NCBI GenBank assembly: GCA_963205315.1
Contig: CAUJIO010000052.1
Span: forward strand, 1-64,000
DNA: 64,000 nt
Source of the DNA: Pseudomonadota bacterium
GTDB taxonomy: Bacteria > Pseudomonadota > Alphaproteobacteria > Rhizobiales > Aestuariivirgaceae
Direction of reading: 5' to 3'
This document shows positions 17,139 to 26,589 of the stretch, piece by piece. The position numbers and the translations under genes were made by a program. How positions within the stretch are numbered: position 1 is the stretch's first letter; each line of letters begins with the position of its first letter. Below the pieces are notes generated by a model. The model was not told the origin of the DNA. It saw only the letters and a program-made list of their open reading frames with translations, and did no database searches.

Positions 17139-17966
17139 ATGCGGCAAGCGGCCAAGACACAGAGCCTCGAACGGGTTGACCCTGTCTGGGGGCGCATTCG
17201 CGAGGAGGCCGAGCAGATTGCGCGGCAGGAACCCGCCATGGGTGGCTTCATTTTCTCGCTGGTGTTGAATCATGACAGTTTCGAGGAAGCGCTGACGCAC
17301 CGGCTGGCGCAGCGGCTGGGCAACGCCGATATCGGTCCAGACCTCATCGTGCATGCGTTCAACGACGCCATCGACGTTGAGCCTGAGATCGGGCATGCGG
17401 CGCGTGCCGACATCATTGCCACCTATGACCGTGATCCGGCCTGCCACCGATACATCGATCCGCTTTTGTATTTCAAAGGCTACCAGTCGATTCAAACGCA
17501 CCGCATGGCGCACCGCTTGTGGCACCTCGGCCGGAAGGACTTCGCCTATTACCTGCAGAGCCGCTCGTCGATCCTGGCGTCGATGGATATTCATCCGGCA
17601 GCACGGATCGGCAAGGGTATCATGGTCGATCACGGCCATGACATCGTCATCGGCGAGACCTGCGTGATCGAAGACAATGTGTCGATCATGCAAGGTGTGA
17701 CGCTGGGCGGAACCGGCAAGGAAGCGGGCGACCGGCATCCGAAGATCCGCCACGGCGTGCTGGTGGGCGCAGGAGCCAAGATTCTCGGCAACATCGAAAT
17801 CGGCCATTGCTCCCGTGTCGCCGCCTGCTCGGTAGTGTTGCATGACGTGCCGGCCAATACGACGGTGGCGGGAGTGCCAGCCAAGGTGGTCGGCTATGCC
17901 GGTTGCACCGAGCCGTCGCGTGCCATGGATCACAATGTGGAACCTGTCGCGGGCGTTGAAGATTAG
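17139..17966 (+). CDS. cysE: Serine O-acetyltransferase
   Basis: This enzyme of about 275 aa makes O-acetylserine, the first step of cysteine synthesis. It has the CysE N-terminal helical domain (DPVWGRIREEAEQIARQEP) and then the left-handed beta-helix: HPAARIGKGIMVDHGHDIVIGETCVIEDNVSIMQGVTLGGT. That stretch contains the catalytic His in DHGHD and the Gly-rich acetyl-CoA turn, and the C-terminal tail is typical. Three in-frame ATGs exist; 17139 has GGAG six bases upstream, while 17127 and 17100 are weaker alternatives that add 4 or 13 residues. The C-terminus ends in VEPVAGVED without a strong Ile end, so binding to CysK is not assured. Confidence 0.93.
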   Translation: MRQAAKTQSLERVDPVWGRIREEAEQIARQEPAMGGFIFSLVLNHDSFEEALTHRLAQRLGNADIGPDLIVHAFNDAIDVEPEIGHAARADIIATYDRDPACHRYIDPLLYFKGYQSIQTHRMAHRLWHLGRKDFAYYLQSRSSILASMDIHPAARIGKGIMVDHGHDIVIGETCVIEDNVSIMQGVTLGGTGKEAGDRHPKIRHGVLVGAGAKILGNIEIGHCSRVAACSVVLHDVPANTTVAGVPAKVVGYAGCTEPSRAMDHNVEPVAGVED

Positions 17967-18012
17967 GCGCGCACGGGCCACATAGGGCGGGCGACAAGAG
18001 GAGAACGACGAT

Positions 18013-18534
18013 ATGGCAAAAACCGAAACCGCGATTCTGGCGGGTGGCTGCTTCTGGGGCATGCAGGATCTGATCCGCAAGCTGCCGGGCGTTGTCGCGA
18101 CTCGGGTTGGCTATACGGGAGGCGAGGTTCCGCAGGCGACATATCGCAACCACGGCAACCATGCCGAGGCGATCGAGATCGAGTTCGATCCCAGCCGCAT
18201 CGGCTATCGCGACCTGCTGGCGTTCTTCTTCCAGATTCATGATCCATCGACGCGCAACCGGCAGGGCAATGATGTGGGCGCCAGCTACCGCTCGGCGATC
18301 TTCTATCGCAATGACCAGCAGAAGCAGGTCGCGCTGGAGACAATCGCGGACGTCGACGCGTCAGGCCTGTGGCCGGGCAAGGTGGTCACAGAGGTCGTTC
18401 CGGCCGGCGATTTCTGGCTGGCCGAGCCCGAGCATCAGGACTATCTCGAGCGGTACCCCAATGGCTATACCTGCCATTTCCCACGCCCGAACTGGACGCT
18501 GCCACGCCGAAAGCCCGCAGCGGCAGCGGAATAG
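18013..18534 (+). CDS. msrA: Peptide-methionine (S)-S-oxide reductase
   Basis: This 173-aa enzyme repairs oxidised methionine (S-sulfoxide) in proteins. The catalytic motif GGCFWGMQD is at about residues 13-21, followed by [11 protein letters not shown] and the conserved [12 protein letters not shown] block. Second-half features are [17 protein letters not shown] and [12 protein letters not shown]. The length is standard. It has a good GAGGAG upstream of the ATG. Only a few C-terminal residues are variable, and no resolving cysteines near the C-terminus are apparent, so recycling may use thioredoxin in another way. Confidence 0.95.
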   Translation: MAKTETAILAGGCFWGMQDLIRKLPGVVATRVGYTGGEVPQATYRNHGNHAEAIEIEFDPSRIGYRDLLAFFFQIHDPSTRNRQGNDVGASYRSAIFYRNDQQKQVALETIADVDASGLWPGKVVTEVVPAGDFWLAEPEHQDYLERYPNGYTCHFPRPNWTLPRRKPAAAAE

Positions 18535-18642
18535 AGACGTGTTGCTGGATACTGAGCTGAAGGTTGAAACACCTTGGCAGTTGCGGGCCTCATGGAATGC
18601 GGCTAGACCCGCCGCCAATCCCCAAAACCGGAGTTGCGGCAC

Positions 18643-18861
18643 GTGAAGCCCGATGAAATTGCCAAGCTGACGAAGTTCCTGCGCGCCAAGTTCGAAATGC
18701 CCGCCATCAGTGTGCGCAAGCGCCCGCAGAAGAACGATTCAGCCGAAGTCTATATTGGCGAAGAGTTCGTCGGCGTGATCTTCCGCGACGATGAAGATGG
18801 CGAACTGTCGTATAATTTTTCGATGGCAATCCTCGACTTCGATCTCGAAGAGCAGGATTAG
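18643..18861 (+). CDS. DUF3126 family protein
   Basis: This 72-aa protein belongs to DUF3126, a small acidic family of unknown function seen in alphaproteobacteria. It has an N-terminal helix (KPDEIAKLTKFLRAKF), a basic VRKRPQKNDSAEVYIG strand and an acidic end (DLEEQD). GTG 18643 was chosen since GGAG lies nine bases upstream and it starts right at the conserved KPDEIAKL; TTG 18634 is a worse alternative. It is followed by a clear terminator. Confidence 0.85.
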   Translation: MKPDEIAKLTKFLRAKFEMPAISVRKRPQKNDSAEVYIGEEFVGVIFRDDEDGELSYNFSMAILDFDLEEQD

Positions 18862-18869
18862 GCCGAATT

Positions 18870-18894
18870 GCCTCTCCCCTCCGGGAGAGGCTTT
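18870..18894 (+). terminator. Intrinsic terminator between convergent DUF3126 and secreted-protein genes
   Basis: GCCTCTCCC and GGGAGAGGC form a perfect 9-bp stem with a CTCC loop, followed by TTT. It terminates DUF3126 transcription and probably also the convergent gene. Confidence 0.75.
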
Positions 18895-18906
18895 CATCAG
18901 CCGATA

Positions 18907-19482
18907 TCATTCGATCGACTTCAGCGGACCGGCAAGGTTCGGGAAAGTGGCGGTGTTCAGAACCTGAACGCCGGCATTGTGTTCGCCATTGAAGGGCGTC
19001 ACGGTTCCGGGGCAGCCGGCCTTGACGGCATCGGCCGGTGAATTGAACCACACGCCGAGATGATACATGTGGATGGGCGCGGTGGCGGGATTCGTGCCGG
19101 CGTCGCCCGCATGCACCGACGGTGCTGCCGTGGCGCCCGGCGCGACGTTGAAGGTTTCGACGTTGAAGCGGCCGACGAAATCCCCCACACCCAGGCCGTT
19201 TGCATCGGTCTTGATGTCTCCCTGATACCACGAGATGCCAAAGGGCGCCTTGGGTGCCTGCAGGATGAAGAAATCAAAGCTGGTGTTGGCGGGAAGGCCA
19301 GCGATTTCCACATGCATGTTTTCCGCCGGGCCATGCGGGGCCACGGTCACGCGTCCGGTGGCGCCGGTCTGGCAGGTGATGGAGGACGGCACCATCTTGA
19401 AGATCCTGTTGGCTGCGGCGGAAGCTGGGGCCGCGAAAGTGGCGGCGGTGATCGCAAGGGCGAAGAGGGCGGCGGTCTTCAT
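18907..19482 (-). CDS. Hypothetical secreted protein, beta-rich
   Basis: This is a 191-aa protein with a clear signal peptide (MKTAALFALAITAATFAAPASA, cleaved near 22). The mature part is beta-rich with repeated VEIAGLPANTSFDFF-like strands, two cysteines, and a GPAENMHVEIAG stretch. No known domain was recognised. AGGA seven bases before ATG 19482 decides the start; the ORF could be extended to 19557 but without a ribosome site. It is monocistronic and convergent with DUF3126. Confidence 0.7.
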   Translation of the reverse strand: MKTAALFALAITAATFAAPASAAANRIFKMVPSSITCQTGATGRVTVAPHGPAENMHVEIAGLPANTSFDFFILQAPKAPFGISWYQGDIKTDANGLGVGDFVGRFNVETFNVAPGATAAPSVHAGDAGTNPATAPIHMYHLGVWFNSPADAVKAGCPGTVTPFNGEHNAGVQVLNTATFPNLAGPLKSIE

Positions 19483-19661
19483 GTTGATGTCCTGTGTGTT
19501 GAACCGTGGTGGCACAACCGAAACTAGAGTCTCCCCGCGATCGATACAGTTCCCCATGTAACATTAACCAAGCCTTAACCATGAAGTGGTGCCAGGGCCC
19601 CGAACTTGCTTCGTTACTCCGGTGTAAACGGGTTGTCCCGATCTGGAGCAGCGGGGAGGCA

Positions 19662-19970
19662 ATGGAACTCTATCATTTCGTATGGATGCTGGCGGCGGTG
19701 ACCGGCCTGACGGCGGCAGGCCTGGCAGGCAATGGTTGGGCGCTGGTGACCGGCCGGAAGCCGTCGATCTGGATGCTGGCTGAATACAGCGTCTCCATGC
19801 CGCTGAAGGTCCTTGCGTTGATCACCTACGCTCCACTGGCGGTGGTCAAGAGCGGCCTGTCCTATATCGACAGCAATCCGGTGTTTGCCGTCATGGTCAC
19901 GTTGACGGGATTGTTCTGGAGCTTCATGCAGGGCGTGTTTATCCTGACGACGTTCTTTGGTTACACCTGA
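19662..19970 (+). CDS. Small membrane protein, hypothetical
   Basis: This 102-aa protein is predicted to have about three membrane segments ([56 protein letters not shown]). I do not recognise a family. The ATG at 19662 has a strong GGGGAGG ribosome site; the longer reading from 19506 has none. It lies 11 bases upstream of the gamma-carbonic anhydrase gene, which suggests co-transcription. Confidence 0.75.
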   Translation: MELYHFVWMLAAVTGLTAAGLAGNGWALVTGRKPSIWMLAEYSVSMPLKVLALITYAPLAVVKSGLSYIDSNPVFAVMVTLTGLFWSFMQGVFILTTFFGYT

Positions 19971-19981
19971 CGAGGATTCCC

Positions 19982-20512
19982 ATGCCCTGTTACGCGCTTG
20001 ATGGCTTCTCCCCCGAATTGCCGGAGGAGGGCACCTATTGGCTGGCGCCTGATGCCGTGCTGATCGGCAAGGTGAAACTCCAGCCGAATGCAAGCGTGTG
20101 GTTCGGCGCAGTGTTGCGCGGGGACAATGAACTGATCACGGTGGGAGAGAATTCCAACGTTCAGGACGGCGCGGTGCTGCACACCGACCCGGGAATTCTC
20201 CTGACGATCGGCAAGAATTGTACAATCGGCCACAAGGCCATTCTGCATGGCTGCACGATCGGCGACAATTCCTTGATCGGCATGGGTGCAACGCTCCTCA
20301 ACCGCGCGCAGATCGGCAAGAATTGCCTCATCGGCGCCAATGCGCTGGTGACAGAGGGCAAGGTGATCCCCGACAATTCGCTGGTGATGGGGGCACCTGC
20401 CAAGGTGGTGAGGGTTCTCGACGACGGGGCCGCTGCCGATCTGGCCAAATCCGCCGCGGGCTATGTCCGCAACTGGCAACGCTATGCCAGGGGCCTCAAA
20501 CCGGTTCCGTGA
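19982..20512 (+). CDS. Gamma-type carbonic anhydrase family protein
   Basis: This 176-aa protein folds as a left-handed beta-helix (hexapeptide repeats from residue 25 to 150). The three zinc histidines of gamma-carbonic anhydrases are present at His67 (VLHTDPG), His84 and His89 (GHKAILHGC), with the usual five-residue spacing of the last two. It is of the YrdA/PaaY kind, so the reaction may be CO2 hydration or another acid-base step; many such proteins are weak or inactive. It is 11 bases after the small membrane protein gene. Confidence 0.9.
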   Translation: MPCYALDGFSPELPEEGTYWLAPDAVLIGKVKLQPNASVWFGAVLRGDNELITVGENSNVQDGAVLHTDPGILLTIGKNCTIGHKAILHGCTIGDNSLIGMGATLLNRAQIGKNCLIGANALVTEGKVIPDNSLVMGAPAKVVRVLDDGAAADLAKSAAGYVRNWQRYARGLKPVP

Positions 20513-20537
20513 GGCCTTGCCGTGACCGGCAAACTGC

Positions 20538-21299
20538 TCAGCGGGACGTCCGGCCGATGATTCCGTCCGTATCGTCGAGCAAGGTCGCCATGGCCTTGCG
20601 GGCGGCTTCGGGATTCTGCGCAGCGATGGCTTTGACGACCTCGGCATGCATGGGGATGACCTGACCCGGCTTGGTATTGTGCTGGGTCGTGAAGGCAAAC
20701 ATGTTGGCCAGCGCCTGTTCGATGACAATGCCCAACGGCGCCAGAAGCTCATTGTTGGCGCAGGCCAGCAACGACAGATGAAAGCGCACGTCGGGGGCAA
20801 CCATGGCTTCGGCGGTGTGCGCGTTGCGCATGCCCTCAAGGGCATCCTCAAGCTGGGCCAGCTGTTGCGGGGTGCGGCGCGTGGCGGCGAGGACGGCGGC
20901 TCCCGGCTCCAGAATGCGGCGCACTTCCTGGAGGGAAATCAGGAAGTCGGTCTTGTTCATCGCCGCGCAATTCCAGGCCATCACATCGCGGTCGAGCAGA
21001 TTCCAGCGCTCGCGCGGTTCGACCCGGCTGCCGACTTTGGGCCGCGACACCAAAAGCCCCTTGCCATTGAGGGTGCGGATCGCCTCCCGAACCGCCGTCC
21101 GGCTGGCCGAAAACATCCGGCCCCATTCCGCTTCGTTGGGCAGCAGTTCTCCCGGCGGATAAGTCCCGTCGAGGATGCGCATGCCGATGCCGGCAGCGAG
21201 TTCCGCATGGACGCGGCTGCCGAGTGGACGCCGGGCCTTCGGCTTGCGCCGCGGCGCTGAAGATTGCGCCTTGCCCGATATGGCAATCTTATTTGTCAT
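20538..21299 (-). CDS. GntR/FadR-type transcriptional regulator (FCD domain)
   Basis: This 253-aa repressor-type protein has a winged helix-turn-helix (about residues 33-95, with LPNEAEWGRMFSASRTAVREAIRTL as recognition unit) and an all-helical FCD ligand domain (about 110-240, with metal-binding histidines near FHLSLLA and MHAEVV). It lies divergently next to the ChvE-GguAB sugar transporter operon. A site TTGTCATACAA that fits the FadR-subfamily consensus TNGTNNNACNA covers its own start codon (21293-21303), so it probably represses itself and the transporter until a sugar or sugar acid binds. The start is the ATG inside that site. Confidence 0.9.
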   Translation of the reverse strand: MTNKIAISGKAQSSAPRRKPKARRPLGSRVHAELAAGIGMRILDGTYPPGELLPNEAEWGRMFSASRTAVREAIRTLNGKGLLVSRPKVGSRVEPRERWNLLDRDVMAWNCAAMNKTDFLISLQEVRRILEPGAAVLAATRRTPQQLAQLEDALEGMRNAHTAEAMVAPDVRFHLSLLACANNELLAPLGIVIEQALANMFAFTTQHNTKPGQVIPMHAEVVKAIAAQNPEAARKAMATLLDDTDGIIGRTSR

Positions 21300-21303
21300 A
21301 CAA
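21293..21303. promoter_or_regulatory. FadR/GntR operator in the gntR-chvE intergenic region
   Basis: TTGTCATACAA is an exact match to the FadR-subfamily consensus TNGTNNNACNA, with both half-sites perfect (TTGT / ACAA). The GntR start codon (CAT on this strand) is at its centre. It lies 106 bases before the chvE start. Confidence 0.65.
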
Positions 21304-21408
21304 AATCCCGTTGCCTCTGAAATGGTGTTATTCTAATGATCGGCCATTGGCAACGAGCAGCAACCAATCAACCGTGCCCGGGCCAATTGTAAATCAGGGA
21401 GAACACAC

Positions 21409-22482
21409 GTGATCAATCGCAGAACTTTTGTCGGAACCGCTGCCGGCCTCGCCGCGGCGCTTGCCGTTGGCATCGTCCCCGCCATGGCGGAAGGCAAGGG
21501 CCTCGTCGGCATCTCGATGCCCACCAAGTCGTCCACCCGCTGGATCTCGGACGGCGAGTCGATGGTGAAGGAGTTTACCGCGCTCGGCTATGAGACCGAC
21601 CTTCAGTACGGCGAGGATGACATCCCGAACCAGCTCGCCCAGATCGAGAACATGGTGACCAAGGGCGCCAAGGTTCTGATCATCGCCGCCATCGACGGCT
21701 CGACGCTGTCCGACATCCTGAAGAAGGCTCATGAAGCAGGCGCCAAGGTGTTCGCCTATGACCGCCTGATCACCAAGACGGGCGACGTCGACTACTACAC
21801 CACCTTCGACAATTTCGGCGTGGGCGTGCTGCAGGGCACCTCGCTGGTCAACGGCCTGAAGGAACGCTTTGCCGGCGTGAAGCCGTGGAACGTCGAACTG
21901 TTCGGCGGCTCGCCGGACGACACCAACGCCTTCTATTTCTATGACGGCGCGATGAGCGTCCTGAAGCCGCTGATCGACTCGGGCGACATCGCAATCGTCT
22001 CGGGCCAGATGGGCATGGACAAGGTCGGCACGTTGCGCTGGGATGGTGCTGTTGCCCAGGCCCGCATGGACAACCTGCTGTCGGCCAACTACACCGACAA
22101 GAAGGTGCACGGCGTTCTGGCTCCTTACGATGGCCTCTCGCGCGGCATCATCTCGTCGCTGAAGGGTGTCGGTTACGCACCCGGACCCGAGATGCCGATC
22201 GTCACCGGCCAGGACGCAGAAGTTCCGTCGGTCAAGGCGATGATGGCCGGCGAACAATATTCGACGGTGTTCAAGGACACGCGCGAACTCGCCAAGGTGA
22301 CCGCCAAGATGGTCGATGCCGTGATGCAGGGCAAGGAGCCCGAGATCAACGACACCAAGACCTACAACAATGAAGTGAAGGTCGTTCCGTCCTACCTGTT
22401 GACGCCGTATTCGGTCGGCAAGGACGACATCACCAAGATGCTGGTCGACTCCGGCTACATCAAGGCTGAAGACCTGCAGTAA
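21409..22482 (+). CDS. chvE: ChvE-type sugar ABC transporter substrate-binding protein
   Basis: This 357-aa periplasmic binding protein of the CUT2/ribose-type family has a signal peptide with a twin-arginine-like start ([27 protein letters not shown], cleaved near 27). The mature part holds the periplasmic-binding fold: [17 protein letters not shown], then [31 protein letters not shown], and [14 protein letters not shown]. It matches ChvE, the multiple-monosaccharide (glucose/galactose/arabinose/xylose type) binding protein of rhizobia and agrobacteria. GTG start with AGGGAG upstream. It is the first gene of the operon and is separated from gguA by a strong hairpin. Confidence 0.88.
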   Translation: MINRRTFVGTAAGLAAALAVGIVPAMAEGKGLVGISMPTKSSTRWISDGESMVKEFTALGYETDLQYGEDDIPNQLAQIENMVTKGAKVLIIAAIDGSTLSDILKKAHEAGAKVFAYDRLITKTGDVDYYTTFDNFGVGVLQGTSLVNGLKERFAGVKPWNVELFGGSPDDTNAFYFYDGAMSVLKPLIDSGDIAIVSGQMGMDKVGTLRWDGAVAQARMDNLLSANYTDKKVHGVLAPYDGLSRGIISSLKGVGYAPGPEMPIVTGQDAEVPSVKAMMAGEQYSTVFKDTRELAKVTAKMVDAVMQGKEPEINDTKTYNNEVKVVPSYLLTPYSVGKDDITKMLVDSGYIKAEDLQ

Positions 22483-22495
22483 GCGACGAAATGGG

Positions 22496-22535
22496 GCGGG
22501 CCTTGCAAGTTCACTTGCGGGGCCCGCTTATTTTT
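22496..22535 (+). terminator. Attenuator/terminator between chvE and gguA
   Basis: A 14-bp stem (GCGGGCCTTGCAAG / CTTGCGGGGCCCGC, two G-U pairs) with a TTCA loop is followed by TTATTTTT. Its position after the binding protein gene suggests partial termination that gives more ChvE than transporter subunits. Confidence 0.75.
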
Positions 22536-22607
22536 GCCTAAATCAAAATCAACGCGACGCCCGGATACAACCGGACGCCAAGAGGTCCTGTATCATCGAG
22601 GGGAGCG

Positions 22608-24137
22608 ATGCAGCCCATTCTGGAGATGCGTGGTATTACCAAGACGTTTCCGGGCGTGAAAGCGCTGACGGATGTCAATCTCTCGGTCATGCCTGCCGAA
22701 ATTCATGCGGTCGTCGGCGAAAACGGCGCTGGCAAATCAACGCTCATGAAGGTGCTGTCGGGAGTCTATCCGCACGGAACCTATGACGGGCAGATCTTCT
22801 TTGAAGGTGTGGAGCGCAAGTTCGCGACGATCAAGGACAGCGAAGACACCGGCGTCATCATCATTCACCAGGAACTTGCACTGGTGCCGCTGCTGTCGAT
22901 CGCCGAGAACATTTTTCTGGGACACGAGACCGCGACGCGCGGCGTCATCGACTGGTTCGAGGCGTTCAAGCGCACGCAAGGATTGTTGAAAAAGGTGGGC
23001 CTCAAGGAACACCCCAACACACTCATCACCAACATCGGGACTGGCAAGCAACAGCTGGTCGAAATCGCCAAAGCGTTGAACAAGAGTGTCAAGCTGCTGA
23101 TCCTTGACGAGCCGACGTCCAGCCTGAACGAGACCGACTCGAATGCGCTGCTGACGCTGCTGCAGGAGTTCAAGTCGCAGGGCATCTCTTCGGTGCTCAT
23201 CACCCACAAGTTGAATGAAGTGATGAAGGTCGCCGACCGCATCACCGTGATCCGCGACGGCCGGACGGTTGATACGCTGGATGTCACGACCGGCGAAGTG
23301 AACGAGGACCGCATCATCAAGGCGATGGTGGGCCGTGAGTTGACCGACCGCTATCCTCCGCGCCACGCCAAGGTTCTCGACACGATCTTCGAGGTGAAGA
23401 ACTGGAACGTCTTTCACCCGCTGCATGCCGAGCGGCAGATGATCAAGAATGTCAGTTTCGAGGTCAAGAAGGGTGAAGTCGTCGGCATTGCAGGACTGAT
23501 GGGGGCCGGCCGCACCGAATTGGCGATGTCGATCTTCGGTGGCGCCTACGGCCAGAAGATCACCGGCGAGGTGAGGCTGCACGGAAAGGCCATCGACGTC
23601 TCGACGATCCCAAAGGCGATGGATGCAGGCCTGGCTTATGCGACGGAGGACCGCAAGACCTTTGGCCTCGTTCTCATCGACCACATCAAGCACAATGTCA
23701 CTTTGGCCAATCTCGAAAGCGTGTCGGCGCGCGGCGTGATCGATGACCTGCATGAACTGACCGTCGCCAACAAGTATCGCAAGGATCTCGCCATCCGCTG
23801 TTCCGGCGTGTTCCAGACCACTGTCAACCTCTCGGGCGGCAACCAGCAGAAGGTGGTGCTGTCGAAGTGGCTGTTCTCGGGACCTGAGGTGCTGATCCTC
23901 GACGAGCCGACACGTGGCATCGACGTTGGCGCCAAGTATGAAATCTACGGCATCATCAACAAGCTGGCGGAGGAGGGGAAAGCGGTGATCGTCATCTCGT
24001 CCGAAATGCCGGAGCTGCTCGGCATATCCGACCGCATCTATGTGATGAACGACGGCCGCTTCGTGGCCGAAATGCCGTCAAAAGAGGCCACGCAGGAAAA
24101 GATCATGCGGGCCATCATGAAATCGTGGGAAAGCTGA
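22608..24137 (+). CDS. gguA: Sugar ABC transporter ATP-binding protein (GguA/MmsA-type)
   Basis: This is a 509-aa protein with two fused ABC ATPase domains, typical of CUT2 sugar importers. Domain 1 has Walker [10 protein letters not shown] (near 38-46), [14 protein letters not shown], and its switch His in [10 protein letters not shown]. Domain 2 has a degenerate Walker A (GLMGAGRTE near 302-310), the signature [15 protein letters not shown] and [15 protein letters not shown]. The loss of a normal Walker A in domain 2 is usual in this family. GAGGGGAG lies just before the ATG. It follows the chvE attenuator and is one base from gguB. Confidence 0.92.
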   Translation: MQPILEMRGITKTFPGVKALTDVNLSVMPAEIHAVVGENGAGKSTLMKVLSGVYPHGTYDGQIFFEGVERKFATIKDSEDTGVIIIHQELALVPLLSIAENIFLGHETATRGVIDWFEAFKRTQGLLKKVGLKEHPNTLITNIGTGKQQLVEIAKALNKSVKLLILDEPTSSLNETDSNALLTLLQEFKSQGISSVLITHKLNEVMKVADRITVIRDGRTVDTLDVTTGEVNEDRIIKAMVGRELTDRYPPRHAKVLDTIFEVKNWNVFHPLHAERQMIKNVSFEVKKGEVVGIAGLMGAGRTELAMSIFGGAYGQKITGEVRLHGKAIDVSTIPKAMDAGLAYATEDRKTFGLVLIDHIKHNVTLANLESVSARGVIDDLHELTVANKYRKDLAIRCSGVFQTTVNLSGGNQQKVVLSKWLFSGPEVLILDEPTRGIDVGAKYEIYGIINKLAEEGKAVIVISSEMPELLGISDRIYVMNDGRFVAEMPSKEATQEKIMRAIMKSWES

Positions 24138-24138
24138 C

Positions 24139-25326
24139 ATGAGTGACGTGACAACCGCCCAGGACCGGCCAGACATGGTGCGCTTCATCAAGGCCAATAT
24201 CCGCGACTACGCGTTGCTGCTGTCGCTGCTGGCGATCATGATCTTCTTCCAGTTCACCACCGGAGGTACGCTGTTCAAGCCGGTCAACATGACCAACCTC
24301 ATCCTGCAGAACAGCTACATCGTCATCATGGCGCTGGGCATGCTGCTGATCATCGTGGCCGGCCACATCGACCTGTCGGTGGGCTCGGTGTCGGGCTTCG
24401 TGGGGGCGGTTGCCGCCGTCATGATGGTCAACTGGAAACTCGATCCGCTGACGACGTCCGTAGCCTGCCTGGCGCTCGGTGCCGTGATTGGCGGTGCCCA
24501 AGGCTATTTCGTGGCCTACTACAAGATACCGGCGTTCATCGTGACGCTGGCCGGCATGCTGGTATTCAAGGGGCTGGCGCTGACCGTTCTGGGCGGCGCG
24601 TCGGTCGGGCCGTTCCCGCCGTCATTCCAGTTGCTGAGCTCGGGCTTCATCCCCGATGTGTTCGGCATTTCCGGTTTCAACCTGCTGGCTCTGGTCATCG
24701 GCGCGATCGTCACTGGCGTCATCGTGTTCTTCAACTTCAAGGAACGCCGCAACCAGCAGGAACACGGACTGGCGGAAGAGCCTGACGTGATCTTCTATGG
24801 CCGCAACCTCCTGGTCGCCGTGGCCTTCCTCGGTTTTGCCATCCTCATGGCCAGCTACAAGGGCCTGCCCAACGTGCTGGTGGTGATGTTCGCGCTCATC
24901 GCGCTGTTCGTCTTCATCACCACGCGGACGACCTTTGGCCGCCGGGTCTATGCCATGGGCGGCAACGAGAAGGCCGCCAAGCTCTCCGGTATCGATACCG
25001 AACGCATGACCTTCATGATCTTCGTGATCATGGGAGCGCTTGCCGCGCTGGCAGGCCTGATTTTCGCCGCCCGCCTCAACGTGGCAACGCCGAAAGCCGG
25101 CCTCGGCTTCGAACTCGAAGTGATCGCCGCCTGTTTCATCGGCGGTGCTGCGGTGACCGGCGGCGTCGGCAAGATCATCGGTGCCGTCATCGGCGCTTTC
25201 ATCATCGGCGTGATGAACAACGGCATGTCGATCCTGGGCGTCGGCATTGACTGGCAGCAGGTCATCAAGGGCGCGGTGCTGATGCTCGCGGTCTTCCTCG
25301 ATGTCTATTACAAGAACAAGGGGTAA
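24139..25326 (+). CDS. gguB: Sugar ABC transporter permease (GguB-type)
   Basis: This 395-aa permease of the CUT2 family has about ten membrane helices. It shows the conserved EAA-like loop (GLPNVLVVMFALIALFVFITTRTTFGRRVYAMGGNEKAAKLSGI) and the family stretch GHIDLSVGSVSGFVG. It starts one base after gguA and would form the membrane channel fed by ChvE. In agrobacteria a gguC gene follows; here it does not, and a DUF411 gene follows instead. Confidence 0.92.
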   Translation: MSDVTTAQDRPDMVRFIKANIRDYALLLSLLAIMIFFQFTTGGTLFKPVNMTNLILQNSYIVIMALGMLLIIVAGHIDLSVGSVSGFVGAVAAVMMVNWKLDPLTTSVACLALGAVIGGAQGYFVAYYKIPAFIVTLAGMLVFKGLALTVLGGASVGPFPPSFQLLSSGFIPDVFGISGFNLLALVIGAIVTGVIVFFNFKERRNQQEHGLAEEPDVIFYGRNLLVAVAFLGFAILMASYKGLPNVLVVMFALIALFVFITTRTTFGRRVYAMGGNEKAAKLSGIDTERMTFMIFVIMGALAALAGLIFAARLNVATPKAGLGFELEVIAACFIGGAAVTGGVGKIIGAVIGAFIIGVMNNGMSILGVGIDWQQVIKGAVLMLAVFLDVYYKNKG

Positions 25327-25423
25327 CAGGCTGGTCGCTCGGTCATGCCGAGTCGTTGCTTTTTCTTGCCCCGATTCACAGGCAAGATGCCGGTCTTTGC
25401 CAAGCGAAGAAAGGACAACGACC

Positions 25424-25879
25424 ATGATCACCCGCCGCCACTTGCTTGCCGGGATTGCCGCCAGCGCAGTCATGCCGGTCTTTCCCGTCGCGGCAGGTGC
25501 CACGGCCCTGCCAGAGGTCACGGCGTTCCGCCAGCCCGGCTGCGGCTGCTGCGAAGTCTGGGTCGAACGGATGAAGGCGGCTGGGTTCTCCGCCACCATG
25601 GCGGATGACGAGGCACTCGGCGACCGCCGCGCCAAGCTCGGAGTGCCCGCCGATCTGGGCGGCTGCCACCTGGCGCTGGTCGACGGCTATGTGATCGAGG
25701 GCCATGTGCCGCCTGCCGACATCATCAGGCTTCTGGAGGCAAAGCTCGACGCGCTGGGTCTGTCGGTACCCGGCATGCCGGCCGGATCGCCGGGCATGGA
25801 AACCGGCGGGACCGGCGAGCCCTACGAGGTGGTCTTGATGGGCCGGGACGGCAGCCGCTCGGTTTACGCGCGGTATTGA
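25424..25879 (+). CDS. DUF411 domain protein (metal-binding, secreted)
   Basis: This 151-aa protein has a signal peptide with twin arginines (TRRHLLAGIAASAVMPVFPVAAG), so it may be exported by Tat. The mature part is the DUF411 domain, with the CGCCEVWVERMKAAGF segment near residues 41-56 (Cys-x-Cys-Cys metal site) and a further conserved GGCHLALVDGYVIEGHVP. DUF411 proteins are linked to copper or other metal binding. AAGGA eight bases before ATG 25424 decides the start; the longer ORF from 25301 has no ribosome site. It is 97 bases after gguB and may be a separate unit. Confidence 0.8.
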   Translation: MITRRHLLAGIAASAVMPVFPVAAGATALPEVTAFRQPGCGCCEVWVERMKAAGFSATMADDEALGDRRAKLGVPADLGGCHLALVDGYVIEGHVPPADIIRLLEAKLDALGLSVPGMPAGSPGMETGGTGEPYEVVLMGRDGSRSVYARY

Positions 25880-25882
25880 GCC

Positions 25883-26425
25883 TCAACCCAGCGGGTTATC
25901 ACCGAAACGCTTCCAGAGCTTCGGGTAGCGTTTCGCTAGGTATGCCTCGGTTTCCTTGACCGGCGTGCCGGCGGGGCGTGAGAGGCTGGGCCGGGGAAAA
26001 GTGCTGGCCGGATCGTCCACCGGGTCGAGTCCGGTTTTCTTCGTCCAGATGTCCATCGCCACGTAGCCGAAGTCCTCGAATTCGCACGGCTCCCCGGCAT
26101 CATCCGGGATCAGGGTTGCGAGATCATCGGGCCTGGCCAGGGCGCGTTCGAATGTGGCTTGGCCCTGGGCAATGAGCCAGCGCTGGAAATACTCGAAACT
26201 ATCATCGCTTTCGCCACCATGGATGACGATGGCCGCGCCCCGGAGATCCCAGGTGTTGGACCGCCTCATCTGTTGCTGGAAGGCACGCTCGAAGGCCTCG
26301 ATGTCCTGCGGTTCAAGCAGATCCAGGGCCTCATACAGGGCGTCGATCTTGCCGTCCTGATCCACTTGGCCGCGAAGCGAGGTTTCAATCAGGAGCCAGA
26401 ACTTATCATCGGGCATGGTGTGCAT
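25883..26425 (-). CDS. DUF4240 domain protein
   Basis: This protein of about 180 aa belongs to DUF4240, cytoplasmic proteins of unknown function that start with DDKFWLLIE. The body shows the family motifs FERAFQQQMRRSNTWDLRGAAIVIHGG and a later SDDSFEYFQRWLIAQG. ATG 26425 (or 26416) was chosen because the family starts right there; extension to 26491 is possible but adds an unlike leader. It is preceded by the terminator of the next gene upstream, so it has its own promoter. Confidence 0.85.
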   Translation of the reverse strand: MHTMPDDKFWLLIETSLRGQVDQDGKIDALYEALDLLEPQDIEAFERAFQQQMRRSNTWDLRGAAIVIHGGESDDSFEYFQRWLIAQGQATFERALARPDDLATLIPDDAGEPCEFEDFGYVAMDIWTKKTGLDPVDDPASTFPRPSLSRPAGTPVKETEAYLAKRYPKLWKRFGDNPLG

Positions 26426-26469
26426 GACGATCCGGTTGCCGGATGAAAAGGGCGCCGTCAAGCCTGACC

Positions 26470-26513
26470 CAAAAATGGGTGGAGCCGGCACAGGGTGGGG
26501 CTGTGCCGGCTCC
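26470..26513 (-). terminator. Intrinsic terminator of the transglutaminase-like gene
   Basis: A perfect 13-bp stem (26481-26493 with 26501-26513) has a 7-base loop. On the minus strand it is followed, after ACCCA, by a TTTTT run at about 26471-26475. It ends the 26590-27237 transcript. Confidence 0.75.
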
Positions 26514-26589
26514 TAAAGCCCGGTCTGGTGGGGGATGGGGAGGGGACGCCGACCGGGCCTAACTCTCCTCGACTTTTCGCGCTCCGAGA

